The translations under genes were made by a program, and so were the position numbers. This document shows, piece by piece, positions 7,867 through 15,666 of a DNA stretch of 64,000 nt; positions within the stretch are counted from its first letter, which is position 1, and the number at the start of each line of letters is the position of its first letter. Source of the stretch: Eubacterium_G segne (GTDB lineage Bacteria > Bacillota > Clostridia > Lachnospirales > Lachnospiraceae). The notes beneath the pieces are model-generated. The model had not been told where the DNA came from. It saw only the letters and a list, made by a program, of their open reading frames with translations, and searched no databases. Location: positions 80,065 through 144,064 of the forward strand of contig NZ_JACOOZ010000009.1 of assembly GCF_014287775.1 (NCBI RefSeq). Reading direction: 5' to 3'.

Positions 7867-10230
7867 ATGAATATGTATGAAACAAATTGTGAAAAGGGAT
7901 TAACCAAAAGTCAGGTTCAGGAAAGAATTGGCCGTGGACTTGTAAATACAGCTGTTGATTCCGTTGAAAAAACCACAAGAGAAATTATCATTGAAAATAC
8001 ATTCACATATTTTAATATGATTTTTGTGTTTTTGGCAGTGTTAGTATGTATAGCCGGTTCATTTAGAAGCTTAACCTTTTTGCCGGTTGTTATAGGAAAC
8101 ACGTTGATTGGAATATTTCAGGAAATAAGGGCAAGAAACGTTCTTGAAAAAATGAATATTTTAAATGCCCCATCCACTACAGTAATAAGAGACGGAGTGG
8201 AAATGGAGGTTGGCTCTCAGGAGCTGGTTTTAGATGACATAGTTGTTTTCCATGGAGGTGAACAGATACCGGCAGATGCCATTGTGGTAAAGGGTGAGGT
8301 TTCCGTAAATGAATCCCTACTTACAGGAGAATCAGATGAACTTACCAAAACACCGGGAATGCATTTGCTGTCAGGAAGTTTTATTGTGTCAGGGGAGTGC
8401 TACGCAAGACTGGAAAAAGTAGGGGAAGAATCCTATATTTCAAAGCTTACCCTTGAAGCTAAAAAAATGGGTAGTGGCGAGCAGTCAGAAATGATTAGGG
8501 ATATTAACAAACTGGTAAAATGGGTTGGCATTATAATTATTCCTGTGGGAATCATTTTGTTTGCTCAGGGATTTGTGTTTAATAAGGAAGGTTTCAGCCA
8601 AAGCATAGTGTCTATGGTAGCAGCTGTTATAGGTATGATTCCTGAGGGATTATATCTTTTAACCACTGTGGCACTGGCAGTAAGCACCATACGACTTGCC
8701 AAGCAAAGGGTACTTCTTCATGACATGAAAAGTATAGAAACATTGGCAAGAGTAGATGTGTTATGTGTTGATAAAACAGGAACCATTACAGAAAATAAAA
8801 TGACAGTTAATGACCTTGTTTATTCAGAAGAAATACCTAAGGAAGTGACAGATAATCTTGAAACCATAATTAGTGATTTTGCCTCTAACATGACTTCTGA
8901 TAATATAACAATGGAAGCTATAAAGGAACGTTTTAAGGATGTTAGTGGAAGAAGCGCAGTAAGCAAAACATCATTTTCATCAAAGGTTAAGTATTGTAGT
9001 GTGACTTATTCTGATGAATGTTATGTATTAGGTGCCCCTGAAATGGTTCTTAGGGAGGATTACGAATTTTATGCTGACAGCATAGGGGAATATACCAATA
9101 AAGGATACAGAGTTCTTGCCTTTGGTAAATATTTAGGAAAGGCTGACGGAAATCCTCTTACTGAAAAGGTTATTCCTTATGGTTTTATAACATTATCCAA
9201 TGCAGTCCGTGAAAAGGCACCTGACACATTCAGGTATTTTGAAAAGCAGGGGGTTAACGTTAAGGTTATTTCAGGAGACAATCCGGCTACAGTTTCTGAA
9301 GTGGCAAGACAGGCAAAAATTTCAGGAGCAGAAAATTATGTGGATGCCACATCTCTTGCAACAGATGAGGATATAGAAAAGGCAGTACAAAAATACACTG
9401 TATTTGGACGTGTAACACCAAAGCAAAAACAGAAAATAGTTAAGGCACTGCAAGGTCAGGGACACACCGTGGCAATGACGGGAGATGGCGTAAATGATAT
9501 TTTGGCAATGAAGGATGCAGATTGTAGTGTGGCAATGGCGTCAGGTAGCGAGGCAGCAGCTCAGGCATCTCAGGTGGTATTGCTAGAGTCGGATTTTTCC
9601 TGTATGCCATCAGTAGTTTTAGAAGGAAGACGTGTTGTAAATAACATACAGCGTTCAGCCAGTCTGTTTTTGGTAAAAAACATATTTTCCTTCCTTATGT
9701 CAATATTCTCGGCGGTATTTATGATGACTTATCCTCTAGAACCGTCTCAGATATCATTAATTAGCGGATTTACAATAGGTATTCCGGCATTTTTCCTTGC
9801 CATGGAGCCTAACAAAAGCCGAATCAAAGGAAAGTTTATTATTAATGTCTTCCTAAGAGCATTGCCGGCAGGACTTACGGATTTAATAGCTGTAGGTGCC
9901 ATAGTGTGGTGCGGAAAGGTATTCGGTCTGTCTTCGGCAGAAGTGGCAACAGCGGCAACAATGCTGTTATGCATGATTGGCTTTATGGTATTATTTAAGA
10001 TAAGCGAACCAATGAACAAATACAGAGCTATTGTTCTTGTAGGAAATCTTATTGCATTACTGATATGTGGAATATTCTTTAATGACTTATTTGCGTTAAG
10101 TGGAATGTCTGCCAGCTGTATATTGCTGTTTATCATGTTCTCCTTTGCGTCAGAATCAATGTTTAGATGGCTGACACTTTTAGTTAAGAAAATGAAAAAT
10201 TTTAAATTCGTAAGAAGATTAGTGGAATAA
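7867..10230 (+). CDS. P-type cation-transporting ATPase (CtpE/PMCA-like, PEGL type)
   Basis: P-type ATPase of 787 residues in the inner membrane. The phosphorylation motif DKTGTIT has the acceptor at D302. The actuator loop has LLTGESD, the hinge GDGVND, and the ion-pathway helix carries PEGLYLL, as in the calcium-type and CtpE-like branch rather than the CPx heavy-metal branch. There is no N-terminal metal-binding domain. It lacks the long C-terminal membrane region of SERCA pumps but keeps about ten helices. It stands alone between terminators. Calcium or magnesium are likely substrates, but the ion cannot be read from sequence. ATG 7867 follows a weak GAGGACAA site. Confidence 0.85.
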   Translation: MNMYETNCEKGLTKSQVQERIGRGLVNTAVDSVEKTTREIIIENTFTYFNMIFVFLAVLVCIAGSFRSLTFLPVVIGNTLIGIFQEIRARNVLEKMNILNAPSTTVIRDGVEMEVGSQELVLDDIVVFHGGEQIPADAIVVKGEVSVNESLLTGESDELTKTPGMHLLSGSFIVSGECYARLEKVGEESYISKLTLEAKKMGSGEQSEMIRDINKLVKWVGIIIIPVGIILFAQGFVFNKEGFSQSIVSMVAAVIGMIPEGLYLLTTVALAVSTIRLAKQRVLLHDMKSIETLARVDVLCVDKTGTITENKMTVNDLVYSEEIPKEVTDNLETIISDFASNMTSDNITMEAIKERFKDVSGRSAVSKTSFSSKVKYCSVTYSDECYVLGAPEMVLREDYEFYADSIGEYTNKGYRVLAFGKYLGKADGNPLTEKVIPYGFITLSNAVREKAPDTFRYFEKQGVNVKVISGDNPATVSEVARQAKISGAENYVDATSLATDEDIEKAVQKYTVFGRVTPKQKQKIVKALQGQGHTVAMTGDGVNDILAMKDADCSVAMASGSEAAAQASQVVLLESDFSCMPSVVLEGRRVVNNIQRSASLFLVKNIFSFLMSIFSAVFMMTYPLEPSQISLISGFTIGIPAFFLAMEPNKSRIKGKFIINVFLRALPAGLTDLIAVGAIVWCGKVFGLSSAEVATAATMLLCMIGFMVLFKISEPMNKYRAIVLVGNLIALLICGIFFNDLFALSGMSASCILLFIMFSFASESMFRWLTLLVKKMKNFKFVRRLVE

Positions 10231-10235
10231 AAAAA

Positions 10236-10264
10236 TCCCGGGCAGATAAATAAACTGTCCGGGA
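10236..10264. terminator. Bidirectional terminator between the P-type ATPase and the TetR gene
   Basis: The arms TCCCGGGCAG and CTGTCCGGGA form 10 pairs with one G-U, flanked by A-runs on the left and T-rich sequence on the right, so it can serve the converging genes on both sides. Confidence 0.8.
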
Positions 10265-10274
10265 CTTTAAAGTT

Positions 10275-10829
10275 TTATGTTAAAGATAGATTATTACGTT
10301 TGATAAGTGAGATAACAATGTCTACTATTTCATCCACCGATTCGGATTTTCCCAATTCTTCCCATTTAAGAAAGGTATTTAAAAGGGCACCGGCATAAAA
10401 ATATAGTTCGTAAACGGAACCGTTGTATTCAGGATAAACATATTTAAGCATAAAATCATTTAAGGCTTCCACTATTATATAATATTGTCTTGCATCAGAC
10501 ATAGTAAGGAGAAAATCGGCATATTTATCAAAAAACAAAATGGCATCTTTAATATGGGATTTGTCCTGAAATTCACTCATGGTAAAATGATTACCCGTGG
10601 TTTCAAGATAACCGGCAATTATTTCCTGCATATAATCTTTTATAACATCATTTTTGGTATGATAATATTTATAAAAGGTCATTCTGGAAACTCCGGCTTT
10701 TTTTACAATATCAGATACTGTAATATGTTCAAAATCTCCTGATTTAAGTAATTCCGTTATTGCCTGACCTATACATTGTCTTGTAAAAAGATTTCTTTTT
10801 GTAAAATTACTAAAAGGTAAATACTTCAT
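10275..10829 (-). CDS. TetR/AcrR-family transcriptional regulator
   Basis: Predicted 184-residue repressor. The N-terminal helix-turn-helix (about residues 10-60) has the family pattern FEHITVSDIVKKAGVSRMTFYKYY, given here only as a family match, and the C-terminal helices would bind a ligand. The start at 10829 is chosen because ATGGAG stands 6 bases upstream as a ribosome site; the ATG at 10841 has none. It is divergent from the DegV gene, with 122 bases between that contain a 12-bp palindrome. Targets may be the DegV gene, itself, or the neighbouring ATPase; the ligand is unknown. Confidence 0.85.
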   Translation of the reverse strand: MKYLPFSNFTKRNLFTRQCIGQAITELLKSGDFEHITVSDIVKKAGVSRMTFYKYYHTKNDVIKDYMQEIIAGYLETTGNHFTMSEFQDKSHIKDAILFFDKYADFLLTMSDARQYYIIVEALNDFMLKYVYPEYNGSVYELYFYAGALLNTFLKWEELGKSESVDEIVDIVISLIKRNNLSLT

Positions 10830-10924
10830 AAAAAACTCCATATCAAAATAAGTTTACACTTAATGTGCTTTTGTAAATTGTATCACATAATAAATAGTTA
10901 TACAATAACAAGTAGTAATAAAAA

Positions 10925-10936
10925 CTACATATGTAG
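10925..10936. promoter_or_regulatory. Palindrome in the TetR-DegV intergenic region
   Basis: CTACATATGTAG is a perfect 12-bp palindrome immediately upstream of the DegV ribosome binding site. It is a possible operator for the divergent TetR regulator, or a chance A/T palindrome. Confidence 0.3.
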
Positions 10937-10951
10937 CAAAGGAGATAAGAA

Positions 10952-11797
10952 ATGAAGTATGGCATAATTGTTGATTCAGGGTGTGATTTAAGAGTATTGG
11001 ATAATTCCACTGAATCGGATATTTACTATAAGAGAATACCTCTTACCCTAAGAGTAGGAGAAAAAGAATATATAGATGATGAAAATTTGGATATTGAAGA
11101 GTTTATGAAGGATATGAAAGGATATCACGGAAAAACCAGTAGTGCTGCACCGGCACCTCAGGAATGGTACGATGGATTTATGATGGCAGATGAGATTTTT
11201 GCCATTGCCCTTACAAGTGAATTGTCAGGAAGCTATAACAGTGCCATGGTAGCCAAAAAGATGGCGAATGAAAAGTACCCTCACAAGAAAATTCATGTAA
11301 TAGATTCAAAATCGGCAGGCCCGGGTCTGGCAATGATTGCCATTAAGCTAAAGGAAATATTAGACAGTGACGTGGAATTTGACAAAGCAGTGGAAATGAT
11401 AGAAGTCTATAGGGATAAAACAAAGCTTTTATTTGTATTGGAAACTCTTGATAATCTTATGAAAAACGGCAGGGTAAGCAGAATACAGGGAAGCATGGCA
11501 GGAATTTTAGGAATAAAGATACTGTGCGGAGCCAGTGACCATGGCACTATAGATGTCTTAAAAAAATGTAGGGGAAAGCTAAGTGCTTATGATAATCTCA
11601 TAAAGGAAATGGGAAATAAAGGATATAACAGTGGAAAAGTTATAATAAGTCATTGTTTTAACAATGAAAAATCAGATTATATAAGAAGTAAAATAGAAAA
11701 TATATATCGGAATGCCTCGATAGAAAAAATAAGTGCAGGTGGTTTGTGCAGCTATTATGCAGAATATGGTGGAGTTATGGTGGCATTTGAGGGATAA
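10952..11797 (+). CDS. DegV family fatty-acid-binding protein
   Basis: A 281-residue DegV/FakB-like protein. The N-terminal strand-loop IIVDSGCDL, the TSSAAP motif near residue 60 and TSELSGSYNSA near 90 are the family's lipid-carboxylate and head-group contacts. FakB proteins bind a fatty acid for phosphorylation by FakA so that exogenous fatty acids enter phospholipids. No fakA is adjacent. The gene is divergent from a TetR regulator, a common arrangement for lipid-responsive control. It starts 6 bases after AAAGGAGAT and ends before a strong terminator. A second, longer DegV protein is at 42981. Confidence 0.85.
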   Translation: MKYGIIVDSGCDLRVLDNSTESDIYYKRIPLTLRVGEKEYIDDENLDIEEFMKDMKGYHGKTSSAAPAPQEWYDGFMMADEIFAIALTSELSGSYNSAMVAKKMANEKYPHKKIHVIDSKSAGPGLAMIAIKLKEILDSDVEFDKAVEMIEVYRDKTKLLFVLETLDNLMKNGRVSRIQGSMAGILGIKILCGASDHGTIDVLKKCRGKLSAYDNLIKEMGNKGYNSGKVIISHCFNNEKSDYIRSKIENIYRNASIEKISAGGLCSYYAEYGGVMVAFEG

Positions 11798-11801
11798 AAG
11801 T

Positions 11802-11873
11802 GTACAAAAGGAAGAAAACAGTGGGTTAAATCTCATAATCTAAGGTGTTTTCTTCCTTTTTTGTACCTTTTTA
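11802..11873 (+). terminator. Terminator after the DegV gene
   Basis: A long stem pairs GTACAAAAGGAAGAAAACA with TGTTTTCTTCCTTTTTTGTAC (one bulged base), followed by CCTTTTT. It isolates the DegV gene from the carbohydrate locus. Confidence 0.85.
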
Positions 11874-11965
11874 ACATAAGAAATTGTGTATTTTGTATAT
11901 ACTCATAAAATATAAAAAATAGTTGAAAAGAGATAAAAAAGGATTTTTGGACAAAATGCACAATT

Positions 11966-11980
11966 TTGTAAACGTTTTTA
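11966..11980 (+). promoter_or_regulatory. Candidate CcpA cre site upstream of the sugar importer
   Basis: TTGTAAACGTTTTTA matches the Firmicute cre consensus (WTGNAANCGNWNNCW) at all fixed positions but one. It lies about 50 bases upstream of the importer -35 box, a position compatible with carbon catabolite control. Confidence 0.4.
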
Positions 11981-12028
11981 TGCAATTTAGAACACATTTA
12001 TTTGTGTATTTTATTTCTAATGGTAATA

Positions 12029-12057
12029 TTGACATATAAATCCATAAATGTTATCAT
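12029..12057 (+). promoter_or_regulatory. Sigma-A promoter of the sugar ABC importer operon
   Basis: TTGACA (12029-12034) and TATCAT (12052-12057) are separated by exactly 17 bases. The LacI-type operator begins 2 bases after the -10 box, so a bound repressor would cover the transcription start. The leader to the first gene is about 145 bases and includes a small TGCCTT/AAGGCA hairpin at 12134-12149. Confidence 0.75.
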
Positions 12058-12059
12058 TA

Positions 12060-12073
12060 GTTTAACGTTAAAC
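12060..12073. promoter_or_regulatory. LacI-type operator O1
   Basis: GTTTAACGTTAAAC is a perfect 14-bp palindrome with a central CG, the typical geometry of LacI/GalR-family operators. The identical sequence is at 26168-26181 and a variant at 21243-21261 near the lacI gene. All three are probably bound by the regulator encoded at 20195-21208. Confidence 0.8.
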
Positions 12074-12207
12074 GCATAAACTAATATAACGATTTCGTTA
12101 GAAAGTGTTCTAAAGGAGGAATTGTTAAGAGGGTGCCTTACACAAGGCAAATGTGTAGTTGAACGATAAACTAAACTAATTAAATTAATCAGATGGGAGG
12201 ATCAGAA

Positions 12208-13635
12208 ATGAGAAAAAAGAGATTATTAAGTTTAGCACTCGTTGCAGCTCTTTCAGTTACAATGTTAGCTGGCTGTGGCGGAAAGAAATCAACAGAATCT
12301 GAAACTAACAAAGATGGTTCAGATAAGGTTAAAATCACATTAGGTATTTGGCCAGGTGAGGATTTAGCAGAAAACATTCCTACATTTGAAGGATACCAGA
12401 AGACAATGCAGAAGTTACATCCAAACGTAACTTGTGACCCAGCACCTTATACATATGCTACAGATACATTCGTATCATTAGCACAGTCAGGCAACTGCCC
12501 AACAATCTTCGAATCATGGTTCACAGAGCCACAGAAGTTAATTAAGCAGGGACTTATCGCAGATGTAACAGATGAGTTAAAGAAACGTGGATGGCTTGAT
12601 GATATGAACGATAACATCAAGGGACTTTTATCAGATTCAGACGGAAAAGTTTACGGTGTTCCTAGAGATGCTTACGGCTTAGGACTTATGTGCAACGTAG
12701 AACTTTTTGAAAAAGCAGGTTTAGTAGATGAAAACGGAGTTCCAAAATTCCCTAAGACATTTGATGAATTAGCAGAAACAGCTAAGAAAATCAAGGAAAA
12801 GACAGGCGCTGCAGGACTTTGCTTACTTGCAAAGGACAACTCAGGTGGATGGCATTTCTCAAACATCGCTTGGAACTTTGGTGCTAAGTTAGTAACAGAT
12901 AACGGTGATGGAACATATACATCAAACCTTAACTCAAAAGAAGCAGTTGCGGCTATGCAGTATGTAAGTGATCTTAAGTGGAAATATGATGTATTAACAG
13001 CTGACCCGACAGCAGAAGATTGGGGAACAGGTTTCCAGCAGTTAGGAACAGGCGGAGCAGCTATGTATATCGCAGCTAACGATGCTGTAGCTCAGCCAAC
13101 ACAGACAAACGGACTTGACGTTAAAAAATTAGCATTAGGCGCTATGCCGGCAGGACCAAACGGAGATCAGTATTCATTAACAGGTGGTACACCTTACATG
13201 TTCTCTAAAGATGCTACACCAGAACAGATTAGTGCAGCATTTGACTTCCTTGAAGTTATGGGTAAAGCTCCAGAAGCTAATGACACAACAATTAAGGGTA
13301 TGGAAGCTGATGCAGCTAACCGTAAACAGAATGGTGTTCCTGTAATCCAGACATTCCCATGCTGGACAAACAAGGAATATGTTGATGCAAACAACAAAGT
13401 TGTAGAAGAATACTCAAACGTTGATACAGCAATGTTCCAGCAGTTCTTCGATGCAGTTAACAAAGAAGGTAACCTTCATACAGAAGAACCTGGTGATGCA
13501 CAGGAAATGTATGCACAGCTTACAAACGTTCTTCAGGCAGTTATCACAAACAAAGATGCTGACATCCAGAAACTTATGGACACAGCTAATTCAAACTACC
13601 AGAAGACATTAGACAGCGAATTCAAGAAGAACTAA
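12208..13635 (+). CDS. Sugar ABC transporter substrate-binding lipoprotein
   Basis: Family-1 extracellular solute-binding protein of 475 residues, anchored as a lipoprotein: signal peptide MRKKRLLSLALVAALSV, then the lipobox LAGC with C23. ATG 12208 lies after GGGAGG; the in-frame ATG at 12193 overlaps that site and is rejected. It resembles MalE-type binders of oligosaccharides. It is the first gene of a LacI-controlled operon with two permeases and two phosphorylases. No ATPase is encoded nearby, so a shared MsmK-type ATPase elsewhere is expected. Codon choice (TTA, GCA, ACA, AAC, TTC) looks adapted for high expression. Ligand is inferred to be an alpha-gluco-oligosaccharide. Confidence 0.9.
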   Translation: MRKKRLLSLALVAALSVTMLAGCGGKKSTESETNKDGSDKVKITLGIWPGEDLAENIPTFEGYQKTMQKLHPNVTCDPAPYTYATDTFVSLAQSGNCPTIFESWFTEPQKLIKQGLIADVTDELKKRGWLDDMNDNIKGLLSDSDGKVYGVPRDAYGLGLMCNVELFEKAGLVDENGVPKFPKTFDELAETAKKIKEKTGAAGLCLLAKDNSGGWHFSNIAWNFGAKLVTDNGDGTYTSNLNSKEAVAAMQYVSDLKWKYDVLTADPTAEDWGTGFQQLGTGGAAMYIAANDAVAQPTQTNGLDVKKLALGAMPAGPNGDQYSLTGGTPYMFSKDATPEQISAAFDFLEVMGKAPEANDTTIKGMEADAANRKQNGVPVIQTFPCWTNKEYVDANNKVVEEYSNVDTAMFQQFFDAVNKEGNLHTEEPGDAQEMYAQLTNVLQAVITNKDADIQKLMDTANSNYQKTLDSEFKKN

Positions 13636-13681
13636 TTGTCTAAGTTATATAGAAACTAATAGTGTTATTTAAAAACTAACG

Positions 13682-13713
13682 GGCAGGTGAACAACACTGT
13701 TCACCTGCCTTTA
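13682..13713 (+). terminator. Intra-operon terminator between binding protein and permease genes
   Basis: Perfect 11-bp arms GGCAGGTGAAC and GTTCACCTGCC with a 6-base loop, followed by TTTA. Partial termination here would give more binding protein than permease, a known layout of sugar ABC operons. The hairpin may also protect the upstream message. Confidence 0.8.
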
Positions 13714-13780
13714 CTAAAAATAGACGAAGGGCGTACCCCGTCCCGTAGTGTAATAAACTTATTTTAGGAGGGGTTTTTCA

Positions 13781-14692
13781 TTGAGCAAAAAGAGAAGTAA
13801 TAAGGGTTATGCGGTTCCGAAAAAGAAATTTGGAAAATCAGATATAATGGGTTGGCTCATTATGATTCCAACACTTGTCCTTTTCACATTCTTTGTATGG
13901 GAACCATTGATTGAAAGTATAAGATTATCGCTACATTCAGCGAGAGGAGTAGAAATACAGGAATTTGTAGGGTTACAAAACTATATTGATGTATTTAATG
14001 ATGTAAGTTTTAATGCTGCATTTGCTAATACATTCAAGTACATCGGATGGTCATTAGTCATCGGATTTGTAGTACCAATTATTTTGGCTATATTCATCAG
14101 TGAGACAATAAGAGGAAAGAGCTTTTTCAGATTTGCAGTATACTTCCCGAACATGGTTCCGGGTATGGCTGTATCACTTCTTTGGGTTTATTTCTTCAAA
14201 CCGGGTCCTACTGGTGTTCTGAATATATTGTTAGGAAAGTGTGGTATAGCACCAAGTGTGTGGTTGAACAACGCGGCATTAACTATTCCACTTATCGTAA
14301 TTGCATTAACATGGAAGGGAGCAGGTTCTACAGCACTTATTTACATGGCGGGTATTAGTGGAATCAATCCTGAATATTATGAAGCAGCAGCAATTGACGG
14401 AGCAGGAATTTGGAGAAGAATTTTCCATATTACAGTTCCTTGCATATTAAATCTTGGAAGAACAATGTTGATTCTTCAGGTAATATCAGTGTTCCAGATA
14501 TTGTACGAGCCGTTAGTATTGACCAACGGTGGACCAAACAATGCAAGTTTGTCCATTATGCTTTTAGTATATAAGTATGCATTTACTAAGTACGATTATC
14601 CAAAGGCAGCAGCACTTTCAGTTATTATTTGTGTAGTTCTTATTTTGTTAAGTGGATTATATATGAAACTTACAAAATCAAAAGATGAGTAG
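13781..14692 (+). CDS. Sugar ABC transporter permease, MalF/UgpA type
   Basis: Membrane protein of 303 residues with about six helices. It carries the cytoplasmic EAA motif (EAAAIDGAGIWRRIFHITVP, about residues 205-225), which docks the ATPase. It begins with TTG at 13781 placed 10 bases after TTAGGAGGGG; no ATG fits better. It pairs with the MalG-type permease that starts 11 bases after its stop. Confidence 0.9.
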   Translation: MSKKRSNKGYAVPKKKFGKSDIMGWLIMIPTLVLFTFFVWEPLIESIRLSLHSARGVEIQEFVGLQNYIDVFNDVSFNAAFANTFKYIGWSLVIGFVVPIILAIFISETIRGKSFFRFAVYFPNMVPGMAVSLLWVYFFKPGPTGVLNILLGKCGIAPSVWLNNAALTIPLIVIALTWKGAGSTALIYMAGISGINPEYYEAAAIDGAGIWRRIFHITVPCILNLGRTMLILQVISVFQILYEPLVLTNGGPNNASLSIMLLVYKYAFTKYDYPKAAALSVIICVVLILLSGLYMKLTKSKDE

Positions 14693-14703
14693 GAGGTGCG
14701 GTA

Positions 14704-15582
14704 ATGTTTTTTAAGAAATATATGGACAAAACAGACGGAGCTATCAGAGGCTTCGATGTTAAGTCAAAAAGAGTTAAGATTATTTGCCTTCTTATAGTTT
14801 TAGTATGTTTAATATTCTCAGTAATAGCTATTTATCCGGCGTTCTGGGTAATGGTTTCGGGTTTTAAGGATATTAAAGAATTTACTACAGAGGCAACATT
14901 GTTCCCTAAAGTTTTTGATTTTAGCGGATTTAAGTATACATGGGATAAGTTAAACTTTGCAGTATACTACAAAAACTCACTTATCATGGTAGTTGGATGT
15001 GTTTTATGCGCAATCTTCTTTAACGGATTGTTAGCATATGCACTTGCTATCCTTAAACCAAAGGGACATAAAGTTATTAACGGACTTGTAATGTGGAGTC
15101 TTCTTATTCCTACAACAACAAGTATCGTAGCTTTATTCGTAAACATTAACAGATTAGGCCTTACAGGAACATTTATTCCACTTTGGCTTTCATATGGCGC
15201 AAATGCCTTTTGGGTAGTTCTTTTCAAGGAATTCTTTGAAGGACTGCCAAAAGAACTGATAGAGGCAGCAAAGATTGACGGATGTAATATATTCCAGATT
15301 TTCTATAAGATTGTGTTACCTTTATCAAAACCGATTATTATGGTTATAATAATCTTCTCAGTAACAGCTGCATGGTCAGACTTCCTGTTACCATATTTAG
15401 TACTTAACGGTTCAGGAAATGAAACGGTTATGGTTAAGCTTTACGCTTACTCAGCAGCTCATACAACACAGATAGATATGATCAGAGCAATATTCTTCTC
15501 AATTATTCCTCCGACAATTATCTTCTTGTTGTTCCAGAAGCAAATTACAGATGGTGCCGCTGGCGGTGCTGTCAAAGGTTAG
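14704..15582 (+). CDS. Sugar ABC transporter permease, MalG/UgpE type
   Basis: Second permease subunit, 292 residues and about six helices, with the EAA loop ELIEAAKIDGCNIFQIFYKI near residues 180-200. It follows the first permease with a GGAGGTGCGGTA site. The pair forms the channel for the ligand delivered by the lipoprotein at 12208. No nucleotide-binding subunit is encoded next to it, which is usual for importers served by a multitask ATPase. Confidence 0.9.
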   Translation: MFFKKYMDKTDGAIRGFDVKSKRVKIICLLIVLVCLIFSVIAIYPAFWVMVSGFKDIKEFTTEATLFPKVFDFSGFKYTWDKLNFAVYYKNSLIMVVGCVLCAIFFNGLLAYALAILKPKGHKVINGLVMWSLLIPTTTSIVALFVNINRLGLTGTFIPLWLSYGANAFWVVLFKEFFEGLPKELIEAAKIDGCNIFQIFYKIVLPLSKPIIMVIIIFSVTAAWSDFLLPYLVLNGSGNETVMVKLYAYSAAHTTQIDMIRAIFFSIIPPTIIFLLFQKQITDGAAGGAVKG

Positions 15583-15586
15583 AATA

Positions 15587-15635
15587 TATAGTGTGCTGTC
15601 GGCATTTCCTCCTTTATGCCGACTAGCAGACTATA
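15587..15635 (+). other. Stable hairpin between permease and phosphorylase genes
   Basis: Arms TATAGTGTGCTGTCGGCAT and ATGCCGACTAGCAGACTATA pair over about 19 bases with two mismatches or bulges. No T-run follows, so it is more likely a message-stabilising or processing structure than a terminator. Confidence 0.55.
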
Positions 15636-15666
15636 ACTGTATTTAAAGAAAAAATGGAGTGGAATT

